Shown here: one piece after another, positions 9,100 to 20,193 of the stretch
Layout: each line of letters opens with the position of its first letter
Position numbering within the stretch: position 1 is the first letter of the stretch
Assembly (NCBI GenBank): GCA_963675135.1
Contig: OY776119.1
Span: 2,294,001-2,358,000, forward strand
Origin: Galeopsis tetrahit
Taxonomy: Eukaryota; Streptophyta; Magnoliopsida; Lamiales; Lamiaceae
DNA length: 64,000 nucleotides
Direction of reading: 5' to 3'
The notes under the pieces: generated by a model
Seen by the model: the letters and a program-made list of their open reading frames with translations, nothing else
Databases searched by the model: none
What the model was told of the DNA's origin: nothing
Made by a program: the position numbers and the translations under genes

Positions 9100-11870
9100 T
9101 GTATTGTACGAATGAATGAATTAAGTTTGGATTTATTCCCTTTTATAGGGTTTTATTTATATTCTTTCTGTCAATATAGTTAGTTAGTTTACTTGTTAGT
9201 TAGTTAGATAACTAATTTTGATTAGTTATTCTTTGTATATACATGACCATTAGGTCACTTCTTCAATTATTAATGAAACCATTCTAAATACATTCACATG
9301 GTATCAGTCTAACTGATGAAAACCCTTTTCTTCTTCCTATTTCTCTTCTTCTTTCATGGCGGATCCATCGACCACCACCACCACGGCTACCTCTATTTTC
9401 GATTCAACTCTTACTTTACATGCTATAACTCATCTCGTCATCATCAAACTGAAATCAGCAAACTATCCTATGTGGTTTCCAAAAATTCATCCCTTGTTGG
9501 CCACCCAAAAGTTTCTTTCGTTTGTTGATGGATCTTCTCCGGCCCCACCGCCTACCATTTCTAAAGATGGCCGCTTCGAGCCGAATCCAGAATATGCTTC
9601 TTTGTCTGCTCGAGATCAAATTATTCGCTCTTCTTGGTTTCTACTCTAACAGAGGAAACCATGGTTGTTATTGTTGGTTGTCGCTCCTCAGCCGAAATAT
9701 GGTCGAACCTTGCCGTAACGTTCAATCAATCGTCAAAGGCTCGCGAAATCCGTCTCAAAGATGAGCTTCAAACTATCAAGAAAGGTCATCACACAGTTGC
9801 CGAATTTGGCATCCTGTTCAAAAATCTGTGAGACCAATTATCATCCATGGGATATGTTCTTGATGATACGAACAAATTCCAGTGGTTTCTTCGCGGTCTT
9901 GGCCCGGACTTTCATGGTTTCTCCACCTCCCAAATTAATATTTCTCCTCTTCCTGGCTTCTCTGATCTCCTTGCCATGGCTGAGTCTCATGATCTGTTTA
10001 CAAGATCGCTCAATGGCACGTCCACATCAGCCCCTATTGTTCCCTCGTTCTTTGCTAAAATTGATTGCCCTCTCCGACGAGGATGCGGTATTCTTGGTCG
10101 CGACTATCCTTTCTCGTCTGGTCGTTTTCAAACCCGCTCAGGTGGTCGTGGTCTCTACTCTCCACGGTGCCAAATTTGCAAACTTGATGGCCATTCCGCT
10201 AATTCTTGTCCTCAACGCTATATTGCTCCTCCTGCTATGTCTTGTCCTTACATTCCTACTCAAAATGGCCGAGCAGAAAGAAAGCATCGTCATATTACTG
10301 AAACATGTTAATCTCTTTTATTTCATTCCTCGGTTCCTACCCAATATTGGGTTGAGGCTTTTTTGCACGATTGTATATCTTATAAATCGTGTTCCCTCCT
10401 CTGTATTAAATAATAAATCTTCTCATGAACTTGTATTTTCCTCTCCTCCTCGCTTTGACAACATACATGTTTTGGTTGTCGTGTTTTTTCATATCTTTGT
10501 GACTATGTTGCTAACAAACTATCTCCTCGTATCATTCCTTGTGTTTTTATTGGCTATAGTTCTCGCCATCAGGGTGTTTGCTGCCTAGATCCCTCCTCTT
10601 CTCGAATTTATGTTACTCACCATGCCCAATTCGACGAACAAACATTTTCGTTCAAAACTCTAAAGTCATGTTCGTCCTCGCCCACTTCTCTCGACCTTTC
10701 AACATACATGGATCGAATTACTACAAGTTCCTCCTCACCATGTTCGGTATGCATATCCGAAAATGATTCTCCTACTCCTCCGCCTGCACCACCTCTTTTG
10801 CCTACTCCTCGCCATCCTCTCTTTCCTGCTCGCTCTCCACTTCACCATCAGGACATTTCTCGTCCAACTTATGTTATGCACACTCACTCTAAGAATGGCA
10901 TCTTCAAACCAAAACATCTGATCAATGCTTCCTTTCTCGCCACTAGCCTCAATTCACTCTACTAAAGAGCCTAAATGATTCAAATTTGCCTCCAAATCCC
11001 CGGATTAGATCGCAGCCATGGACCCTTGTTCCTCCAATGCCCTCTATTCTAACAACATATGGACCCCTATTCCTCGCCCTTCTACTGAAAACATCGATCG
11101 CCACAAAGCTCGCCTCGTGGCCTAAGGGTTTCCTCAGCTTCCTAGTTTTCATTACGACACACTTTCAGTCTTGTCGTCAAAACTTCCACTGTCGCATCAT
11201 ACTCTCCCTTATAGTCCTAAAAAATTTGTCTATTCGCCAATTAGATGTTAACAATGTCTTCCTTAACAGTCAACTTGACAAACCTGTCTACATGGAGCAG
11301 CCTCCCGGTTACACTGATCCTACTCGCCCAGACTACGTCTACCGCCTCAATAAGGCTATTTACGGTTTAAAACAGGCTCCTCGGGCCTAGTTTCTTCGTT
11401 TTAGTACCTTTCTTCTCTCCTTAGGTTTTATTGAAAGTAAATCTGACACATCTCTCTTTATTCTCCATCAGGCGAACACAACTCTTTACCTACTCGTCTA
11501 CGTTGATGACATCATCATCACTAGAAATGACGATTATGTTATTGATCGCCTCATTGTTCGTATCCAAAAAGAGTTTGCCATCAAAAATCTAGGTAAGCTT
11601 AACTACTTTCGTTTTGTCTTTTTCTCAGCCATCCATGTATGATCGCGATATCCTTTCCCATGTCGACATGTTGGACTCTAAACCTTTATTCACTCCTCTC
11701 TCCTCAACCGACCATCTCCGTGTCCTTGGCACTTCATATTCAGATTCCACCCAATACCGTTCATTGGTCGGCACCCTACAATATCTGACCATTACGCGGC
11801 CAGATCTCTCCTTCCACCCAATACCTTTCAGTAGTACGTTTTGCAAAAAATGTGAAAGTTACATGATGTA
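9100..11870 (+). mobile_element. Decayed copia LTR retrotransposon, 3' truncated
   Basis: A probable 5' LTR (TGTATTG...ATTCACA, 9100-9298) is followed at once by TGGTATCAG (9299-9307), the initiator-Met tRNA primer-binding site usual for copia. Coding debris follows in the order gag, integrase, reverse transcriptase, RNase H region, as expected for copia. No 3' LTR is seen; the element stops inside the RNase H region near 11840 and AT-rich unrelated DNA follows. It lies in the loop between the inverted-repeat arms. Confidence 0.85.
9356..11850 (+). pseudogene. Copia gag-pol remnant
   Basis: Gag begins MADPSTTTTTATSIF at 9356 (N-terminal copia gag with NYPMWFPKIHPLL) and breaks at about 9649. 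It resumes in other frames (EEIWSNL-like pieces, 9847-10311). A piece of integrase (IPTQNGRAERKHRHI) appears at 10250-10310. RT pieces follow: QLDVNNVFLNSQLDKPVYM...IYGLKQAPRA at 11235-11388, the catalytic YVDDIII box near 11500, and YRSLVGTLQYLTITRPDLS near 11755-11815. There are many frameshifts and stops, and protease and most of integrase are missing, so it is dead. Confidence 0.88.
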
Positions 11871-12099
11871 AAAAAGGCGAAAAATGACTTAAATTAACTG
11901 ATTTACGAAATTGTGGAACACAAATTAATTTTTTATCTTTTTTAAGAAGTTTTTTTAAAAAAGGTAAAAGTGTTACTGAATGTAAATAAAAAAAATTCTC
12001 ATATTTTTATGCCAAAATTAACGGATAAAATTAACTAAGACACTATATCACTTTAGCTCGAAAAAATTAAATATTACTGTTTCTACGTACTAAACCACG
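11871..12099. other. AT-rich intergenic, no gene
   Basis: Low-complexity A/T-rich sequence between the copia remnant and the TPS-B promoter. No feature seen. Confidence 0.4.
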
Positions 12100-12538
12100 T
12101 ACACACCTTCCTCAACAAGTCAATGCCAATTTTGACTCATGTGTGCTAAATTAGTCACTCCCTTCACTTTTTTATTCTTCCCTTTCTCTTTTGACAATAC
12201 ATGTCACAATATGCTAATTAATTAATATCCAGAAACGATAAAACAAAACAAATAATATAAAAAAGTTGAGATCACTTCTATTGACCATTCAGCATTCGGA
12301 AAATATATAATTAAAAAACAAAATGGGACTCTTACTATCTTGACTTGTGAGTGAGGGAAAGTGAGTGGAAATAGCGTTAGCCTGCTACTATTCCTCTCTA
12401 TATATAATACACCTTCATTACTCATTTTCTTCAACCTACTTCATTGCTTAATTAAGCTACAATAATTCTCTCTCTTTCAAATCTTCTATCTTAATTTATT
12501 TTGATCATCCGAGCACCAAGCATCAGATCATAATCTCG
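12100..12538 (+). promoter_or_regulatory. TPS-B promoter and 5' UTR
   Basis: Same block order as the TPS-D promoter: TTGAGATCACTTCTATTGACC (ending in a W-box-like core), TTGACTTGTGAGTGAGGG, GGAAATAGCGTTAG, then CTCTATATATAATACACC with a TATA box about 130 bp before the ATG. A second copy sits at 3001-3565. It drives only a pseudogene now. Confidence 0.65.
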
Positions 12539-13003
12539 ATGGACGCCGAAAGAAGATCAGGAAACTACGGAAAAAGTTCGTGGGACAGCAATTACATTCA
12601 GCGTCTCTATATACAATACACACATGTTGATATTTTCCTATTGGCCTTTATTTTCTTATATTGATATTTATGATGGATTATGTTACACAGGAGGAAATTA
12701 AAAGAGGGGATGTTCCAAAGTCAATTCAATGTTACGTACATGCACGAGACAGGGTGTTCTGAAGAGGAAGCTCGGGTGTACGTAAGGAATCTGATTTACG
12801 AGCTCTGGAAGAAGATGAACAAAGAGATTTTACTGGCTGAGGAGCCCTTCAAGGATTTTGGAATAACAGCGTTGAATCTTGTCCGAATGTCGTTGTGCTT
12901 CTACTTGAATTATGGAGATGATTTTGGTGTTAATCCAAATTCGGAGACGAAGAAGAATTTGGTTTCACTCATTGTTAATCCCATACCTATGTCATCCACA
13001 TGA
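12539..13003 (+). pseudogene. TPS-B: terpene synthase pseudogene, exon 1 fused to exon 6
   Basis: Exon 1 (from ATG 12539, MDAERRSGNYGKSSWD with the RR-x8-W motif) reads to about 12606. It is then joined to the 3' end of intron 5, with acceptor CACAG at 12686-12690. Exon 6 (12691-13003) follows to its stop. Exons 2-5 are deleted, including the DDxxD and NSE/DTE motifs. Exon 6 also carries a 4-bp GTAC duplication near 12735 that shifts its frame relative to TPS-C and TPS-D. It is the opposite-strand partner of TPS-A, as TPS-D is of TPS-C. Confidence 0.92.
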
Positions 13004-13434
13004 ACAAACCTAAGAAGCAGTAGAAGAATTCAATTAGTTCACTAATAACCCAATTTTATTTATATTTTTATAATTGTTTTGTATTCTTCTATAGATGTAA
13101 AGAGATTTTATATTTCACTTATGTACACTCCCGATTCGGGTATTAATCATTTTTCAATAGAATACGCAATTTCATTTTTCAAAATTAGTGCTTTAATTCG
13201 ATAATATGTAGTTGGTAGTGAGAAATTAGTTGTCTGCACTTTTTTTGCTCGTCAATATAATAGAGCATGTTGAGCTTTTGTTTAGCCCCACTATTTAGTG
13301 AATATGGCTTCTTGGTCCAACCATCTCAGTTGGCCCAATTATATGGATTTGGTCCATACATAAAAGTCTTACTTTACTTCTCCAACTAAATCTCACGCTT
13401 TAGACAGACTTTCTCTTTTTCACAGTAATTGTAT
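13004..13434. other. 3' flank of TPS-B, no gene
   Basis: The first 150 bp resemble the TPS-D 3' flank (33270-33360) in part. Beyond that it is AT-rich with no supported gene. Confidence 0.4.
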
Positions 13435-13621
13435 CACTCCACGATTTACTTTCCTTTCCCTTCGTTGGAAATCGTGGCTAATGGCCGAAAATCGTGGGTG
13501 TATTTCACTATATAATAGGCACCGGTCCACTCCACAATTTACTTTCCTTTCCCTTCATCGGGAATCATGGCTAATGGTCGAAAATCGTGGGTGTATTTCA
13601 CTATATAATGGGCATTGGTCC
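13435..13621. repeat. 93-bp tandem duplication (two copies)
   Basis: The unit beginning CACTCCACGATTTAC at 13435 repeats at 13528 with a few substitutions. Each unit holds CGTGGCTAATGG..CGAAAATCG and ends near TTTCACTATATAAT, a TATA-like string. No transcript or ORF is evident. Confidence 0.8.
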
Positions 13622-13995
13622 TTTTGGTGAAAGAGCCATTTACAATACAATTCTTAATATTGTATGACTGAGGAAAGAGAGAAAGTGAGCTATCAAGAGT
13701 GAAAATTCGATGTGAGGAAGACTTTGAGGTAGTTTCCCTGTATCGTGTGACGTTCCACTTGAATCTAAGTGTTGAGCCCGATGATTTCGTTTTATATGTC
13801 TTTTCTTTTACAATTCGTTTGTTTTATTTTATCCACCAAAAACATTACTTTGGTATTTAATTTTTTAATAGAGTCGAGTTCGAACTTCAAGTACTCGATT
13901 CGACTCGTCAAAAATAACAGCTCTAAGGTTACTTTTAATAAAAAGATGGATGCAACAAATATTTAAACAAACTGGAAAAACCGCGCGAGAAGCCA

Positions 13996-14241
13996 ATGGT
14001 GAGATATTTGTTTCTTCAATCCAGCTTCATGTTACGACGCTCTCACGCCACCGTACTCTCCAAATATCTTCTCTCCGGCGGATGGCGGCGCAGCCTCTCT
14101 TCTTCCGCCGCTTCTAAGAAAATCGGCACCCACAGTGGAAAATTCCACTGCGACGAAGCACTCGGCTGCTTCATCATCCGTCACACGGAGAATTTCTACG
14201 ACGCTGACGTTATTCGCACTCGCGATTCCATGGTACGCTGA
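13996..14241 (+). pseudogene. MYG1 first exon, truncated gene
   Basis: The open frame from ATG 13996 gives an Arg/Ser-rich leader (about residues 1-40, mitochondrial-presequence-like). It then gives KKIGTHSGKFHCDEALGCF and DADVIRTRDS, the diagnostic start of MYG1-family proteins (conserved GTHxGxFHxDE). Reported MYG1 proteins are nuclear/mitochondrial 3'-5' RNA exonucleases. After GATTCCATG a GTACGC donor follows, so this is probably a complete first exon. No further exon is found before inverted-repeat arm 2 begins at about 14360. The gene was apparently cut by the rearrangement, or only this exon was copied here. Confidence 0.75.
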
Positions 14242-14573
14242 ATATATAATATACGGATCCTCTATTATCTACCGTGGACGTAGCTATCACATCGATAATG
14301 AATCACGTAAATCTGTGTTCTTGTTTATCGTTTTTTTTATCTTTCTCACATCAGTTATAACAAAATTTATGAAAATTGCATCATCATCACCAAATGAACA
14401 TGTGAATGGCATGGAATTGCAATGGAGAAAAAGATGGATGTTCAACTATATATCATGCACCTTTGAAAACGTACCAAATGATCACTCAAAGAAAACATGC
14501 AAGGAAATCAAGAAAAGTTATGCAAGCTAAGCAATAGCTAGTAGATCCATACATGAATACAAGAATTAGGTAG

Positions 14574-15233
14574 CTAGATTTGAGGCTTATTAAGCCACCT
14601 TCCGACTTCAAGATTGAGAAAAGCACCAAGACAAGCATTACGCACTTGCTCATGTGAGAGCTTCCCAGGGTAACTCCATTCAATTTGATCCATATGTGGC
14701 TTCTCCACCTTCACCCCCAAAGTAATCCCAACCAATTCGCTCTGCTCCGCGTATTTCAGCTCCGGCCGCTTATACCGCTCCATTGCAACTTCACCCAAAT
14801 CCATCAACTGACTCATCTTCGGGTTAATCGAGAAGAAATCTCCCAACATCTTCATCTTGTCAACAATGTCGATGCCAAAGAAACCGTACCTTTCGTCCTC
14901 AAGGAAACTTTTCAGGTTGGGGGGGCAATCCTCTTTCCTGCAAAGCACCAGCTGGAAGATGAGGCACCGTACTCCGTCGCACATCTGGAACGTCCCAATA
15001 CGGGGCTTGGATTTGTCGTCGACGTATATCTCCACTTCCACGCCGATGAAGCAGCGGCTAGTATTATTACTGTCGTTTTCTTCGATGTCCTTGATCCACT
15101 TTTTCACCGTTTCAGTGTCCTCTGTCACCGTCGTAGTGATGGTTCTGTCGAAGATGGTAACGTCGTAGAGATGCTCCACCGCGTCTTCTATCTCGTAGTG
15201 TGCTGTAACCGTGCTTTCTGACCCCTCCTCCAT
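14574..15233 (-). CDS. Exonuclease-like protein 2 (degenerate DEDDy fold)
   Basis: A 219-aa intact single-exon frame, nearly identical to copy 1; differences seen include KTICTT to RTITTT, EEDDS to EENDS, KIS to KMS and VRKACLG to VRNACLG. Exo I is again E-x-E at 66/68 and Exo II D125 is kept. Exo III has N199 and G203 in place of Tyr and Asp, so the metal-binding set is incomplete. Upstream on the minus strand is the same TATA-like AT run (about 15335-15360) and copia-derived leader. High identity with copy 1 in the opposite orientation could promote inversion or hairpin RNA if both are transcribed. Confidence 0.73.
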   Translation of the reverse strand: MEEGSESTVTAHYEIEDAVEHLYDVTIFDRTITTTVTEDTETVKKWIKDIEENDSNNTSRCFIGVEVEIYVDDKSKPRIGTFQMCDGVRCLIFQLVLCRKEDCPPNLKSFLEDERYGFFGIDIVDKMKMLGDFFSINPKMSQLMDLGEVAMERYKRPELKYAEQSELVGITLGVKVEKPHMDQIEWSYPGKLSHEQVRNACLGAFLNLEVGRWLNKPQI

Positions 15234-15590
15234 TGAAACAAATTAACAAAGCTTAACCGTCAGTTGAGTACAAAGAAACTGAACTAAACGGTTTCTAAAC
15301 GAGATGAGGAAGGATATGCAAATTGAGTCCCCCCACCCACATATATATATATATACACACACACGCTAGTTTTTTCAATGAAAAGACACAAAACCCCCTT
15401 TAGTTGTACAATATTAAGGGTAAAATCGTCATTTTTCCCTAAAAATGAGTGTTAGTAAAATATAAAGGTGCATCAGTGTATTGGGGGCAAATATTTCCAT
15501 TTATGGAAGCTTAAATATTAAGTTTGAACGGACAAAAAAGAAAATTAAATATATTAAGTTTGGACAAGTTCGCAAGATCCGCAGTGACAT

Positions 15591-15861
15591 TGATGGAGTG
15601 AAGGAAATCACAAATATGATAATTGAAGATAGCAAATAACTGGGAGCTACTCCCGTTCCAGCCAAAGCGGCAATAATAATATTTTTCACAATCCCTAATC
15701 AATCTTAACAAAGTATTTATACTCTCCTCTCACTGGGCCTATGGCCTTTATTTCTAATTAAGGAAATAAACTGACATAAAGGAAACACAATAATATAATT
15801 CAAATAAGTATATTCTCATCCTTTCTGTTTTGCACGGCGCTGGTACATAATTGGTGCATCA
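15591..15861 (-). repeat. Gypsy 3' LTR
   Basis: 271 bp, TG...CA. It matches the split 5' LTR (about 20064-20193 plus 21940-22047) from 'agcaaataactgggag' to the end 'tgcatca'. Confidence 0.85.
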
Positions 15862-15872
15862 ATTCCCTCCCT

Positions 15873-18800
15873 CTAGAAATACGCCTTGTCCTCAAGGCGA
15901 AAATCTGGGAATTGTGTCTGAAATTCAGCTGCGTCCACCCACGTTGCCTCGTCGGCCACTCGATTCTGCCACAAGACGAGTACCTGAGAAACCCGGTCAT
16001 CACCCCTCCAAACCTCTCGATAACGCAGCACCTTATCTGGGATAAATTCTGCTACCTCTTCAAAACAATCAGCCGGCAGTGCAGCCTCCACAACATGATC
16101 CCCCACAGAAGCTTTCAATTGGGAAACATGGAAGACTGGGTGGAGACGCGTTCTAGGAGGCAACAACAACTTGTAGGCGACCGCCCCCACACGCTGAATA
16201 ATTTCGAACGGGCGAAAGAACCTCGGAGCTAGTTTCGCATTCAACTTTTTGAACAAAGTTAGTTGTCGATAAGGACAAAATTTCAGAAATACACGATCAC
16301 CCACCTCAAATATAACCTTTCGGCGGTGACTGTTGGCTGCCCGACGCATACGCTGCTGGGCCCGTTCCAGGTGATAACGGAGATGTCGAAGGGCTGCATC
16401 TCTCTCAGTTAGATCGTCCGCGACCGCCTTCACCTTAATCTCTCCCAGAAGCCACTGTGTCAAGGTGGGCGCCTTCCGCCCGTAGACAATCTCAAATGGG
16501 GTTCTACCCGAAGCCGAATGAAAGCAGGTGTTGAAACAATATTCCGCCCACGGAAGCCAACGAGCCCAGTGTTTTGGCCTCTCAGAAACAAAACAGCGAA
16601 GATACGTTTCCAAGCATCGATTCATTACCTCCGTTTGACCATCCGTCTCAGGATGGTAAGCGGAACTCATGCGCAATTGAGTACCTGTGGCAGCAAACAA
16701 TTCCTTCCAGAAATTACTGAGAAAAATTGGGTCCCTGTCGGACACAATCGAGCGAGGTACCCCATGTAGGCGGACTATTTCACGGGTGAAGGCTGCTGCA
16801 ACCCCCCGGGCTGTAAACGGATGGCTGAGGCCAATGAAATGAGTTGCCTTCGAAAGGCGATCAACCACGACGAGGACGACGTCCCATTGCTGTGATCGAG
16901 GCAAACCCGTGATGAAATCCATACTCACGTCCTCCCATATGGCTATGGGAATTGGAAGGGGCTGTAGCAGCCCGGCTGGAGCTCTCGTATCGGCCTTACT
17001 CCGCTGGTATATAAGGCACTCAGCCACAAATCGTGTGACCGTCTTCATCATGCCCGGCCAATAAACTGTTGAAGCTAGACGACGATAAGTACGGTATGCA
17101 CCGGCATGACCCCCAGTTGGGGTCGAGTGAAATTCTGTCAAGAAACGGGCTGCCCAAGGGGATGCAGAAGGAACGGCCAAGCGGTGGCGAAAATATAAAA
17201 TGCCGTTCACAAGGACAAATGGTTGTCGGACCACCTCTCCATTTTCCAAGGCTGCCACAATTGGTCCATAAATAGCATCGTTCCGAATAGCCTGGGATAA
17301 GGCAGCCCACTCGACCCACTGAGGCACCTAGATAGCCGTGCAATGAAGGTCAACATCACGACGGGATAAGGCATCAGCTGCAACGTTAGAAGCCCCCGAA
17401 CGATATTCAACCTCAAAATCAAAACCGATTAACTTGGCGATCCAATACTGTTGGGCAGGAGATGCAATTTTCTGCTGTAATAAATTCTTGAGGCTATGGT
17501 GATCAGTTCGGACGACAAAACGACGACCCAAGAGACAAGGACGCCAATGCAATACCGATAAGACAAGTGCCATTAATTCTTTCTCGTAAGTAGATTTCAG
17601 CGTATTCCGTGCAGATAAGACTTTGCTGAAAAATACAACCGGACGACGATTCTGCATCAACACCGCCCCCAAACCCCGACCCGATGCATCACACTCAATG
17701 CAAAAGGGGGCCGAGAAATCTGGAACAGCCAACACCGGGGCTGATGTGAGTGCTTGTTGCAAGGTCTCAAAGGCAAGCTGGGCCTCGGGATTCCACTAAA
17801 AACGTGCGTCATCTCCCTTCTTCAATAAATTAGTGAGTGGAAGAGCAATCTTCCCATAGTCCCGAATGAACCGACGATAATATCCGGTCAAACCAAGAAA
17901 TCCCCGAACACCTTTCAAAGACCGTGGAGTTGGCCACTGAAGAACTGCCATGACCTTCGTAGGATCCATCTGAACACCCTCCGCAGAAACGACATGCCCG
18001 AGGTAATCTATTGAGGAACGCGCCCATGAACACTTCTTCGGATTAACAACGAAGGAGGAACTGGCCAACAAACCCAGAACTTGTCGAAGATGTGCAATAT
18101 GGGAATCCCAATCTGGACTGTATACCAAGATATCGTCAAAGAAAACCAGGACGAAACGACGAAGCAAGGGCCGAAATAAATCATTCATGACAGCTTGAAA
18201 AGTGGACGGCGCGTTCTGTAGCCCAAAAGGCATAACCAAGAAATCCTAATGCCCCGAGTGAGTACGAAAACCAGTCTTTGGAATGTCCTCCGATGCCACC
18301 CGAATCTGATGGTAGCCTGCTCGTAGGTCTAGACGAGTGAACCACCTCGCCCCATGTAACTCGTCCAATAACTCTTGAATTACAGGAATAGGATATTTAT
18401 CGGGAACCGTTAATTTGTTGAGCTCCCGATAGTCAACACAAAACCTCCAACTACCATCTTTCTTGTGGACCAGCAGAACCGGGCTCGAATAAGGGCCAGT
18501 GCTCGGTTGAATGATTCCCGCTGTCAACATTTCCTCAACTAAACGCTCAATTTCAGTTTTTTGATTGGCGGAATATCTGTAGGGTCTCACGGATACTGGG
18601 CCTGCCCCGGGCTGTAAAGGAATGTGATGATCACACGAACGAGACGGAGGCAGGCCGGGCAAGGGTCTGAGAACTTGGGAAAATTCTGCCCAAAGCGACT
18701 GAATATCTGGTGCAACTGTGTCCTCCTCACTGGTTTTTTCTAACGTCTTCTCCAAAGACCACAATAAATAACAAGCCTCAACCGCCTCCAATTTTAAAAG

Positions 18801-19853
18801 ACTAGCAGTCGAGATCTGACGACATTCGAGGCCAGGTTCCCCGTGGAGACAGACCGGCTGCCCTCGAAACTCAAATGCCATAGTTAACGAGGCCCAATTA
18901 GCTTTTACCTCGCCCAAAGTAGACAACCACGACAAACCCAAAATAATATCAACCCCACTAATAGGAAACACAAAAGTAGCGATCTCGAAAGCAACAGATC
19001 CCAAAATCACAGAAATTGAAGGACAAATACCTGTTGTATTGGTATCCTTACCATCGCCCAGCCGTACCGGAAGAGTGGAAGAGGTATCAACCGAGATCTT
19101 GAGGCGATCCACCGCACGAGGAGATATAAAACAATGGGTTGCACCACTGTCAATCATAATTACCACGGATTGTCCATTGATCTGCCCCCGAAGCTTCATG
19201 GTTTGCAAACCATCAAACCCACTGGCCGAGGTGTGGGACAAGGATAGGGCCCGCAGATCGAGGGACTCATCAACGTCTCCACTCGGGATTGGATCGTTGG
19301 TGCCTAGATCAAGATCATCGTCATCATCAAGGACCACCATGACACGCAACGAACGATTAGCACACACATGGAGAGGACTGTATGGTTCACGACAACGGAA
19401 ACACAGTCCCTTGGCTCGCAGATCGCGATACTCGAACTGTGAGAATTACCGGTATTGACGAGCCGGTGGGGCTGCCGAGGAGGCTGATGACCCAGTTGGT
19501 CGCTGGGGCCCGGTGGAGCCTGCAGACGTGCGGGGTGGATCGGGTGGGCGGCCTCCACCAGCCGAGTCCGATTTTGGGGCAAATACCCCTGTGGAACGAG
19601 TGTAGCCCGAATGGGCAAGAGCCCGAGACATGGAAAAAGGGCGTGTCGGCAGCGCTGGTTTATAATGATTCCCGGAAGAGGCTGCCAGTTCCCGCTCAAT
19701 GTGGCGAGCGATATGCATAGCTGAACTGAGATCGTCTGCATCTCTCGGGCGAATCCGGATGCGAATATCATCACGCAGGCCACTGAGGAAAAACCCGAGA
19801 GCGTCTGGCTTGGTGAGGGTGGGTACTGCTGCCAGGCTCGTCCACAGATCCAT
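15873..19853 (-). pseudogene. Gypsy gag-pol polyprotein with four in-frame stops
   Basis: One reading frame covers, in minus-strand order: gag C-terminus with a CFRC..H..C zinc knuckle (about 19400), aspartic protease (IDSGATHCFIS near 18960-19000 in translation order), and reverse transcriptase (MPFGLQNAPSTFQ, FFDDILVYS). Then come RNase H (CDASGRGLGAVL, YEKELMALV), the integrase zinc-binding and core domains (SMDFITGLP, DRLSKATHF, AYHPETDGQTE), and a C-terminal chromodomain-like tail (VLVLWQNRVADEATW). In-frame stops lie at 19446 (TAA), 18246 (TAG), 17796 (TAG) and 17328 (TAG). Otherwise the frame is largely intact, so damage is by point mutation. It cannot make a full polyprotein. Confidence 0.9.
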
Positions 19854-20064
19854 GCTGACGAGTGAGGCCTAAAGCTTCCGAGGGGTTCGCACGGGGATCA
19901 TCCCCGTAACGACGGAGCAATTCAAGAGTAAACTTCTTCCAACTGATCGCCGGGGCATCATCCAATAACCACTGCAGCCAATGGAGGGTCGGACCCACCA
20001 TTGCAATAAGGGCATACTTCAACCGCATGTCATCTGGAGTATTGTCAATGCGAAAAAATTGTAC
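19850..20064 (-). pseudogene. Gypsy gag N-terminal remnant
   Basis: Reads FFRIDNTPDDMRLKYALIAM... ISWKKFTLELLRRYGDDP, a retrotransposon gag core. It is in a different frame from 19446-19853, so a frameshift lies near 19855. Upstream it runs directly into LTR sequence, showing loss of the leader, PBS and gag start. Confidence 0.8.
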
Positions 20065-20193
20065 AGCAAATAACTGGGAGCTACTCCCGTTCCAGCCAAA
20101 GCGGCAATAATAATATTTTTCCACAAATCCTAATCAATCTTAACAAAGTATTTATACTCTCCTCTCACTGGGCCTATGGCCTTTATTTCTAAT

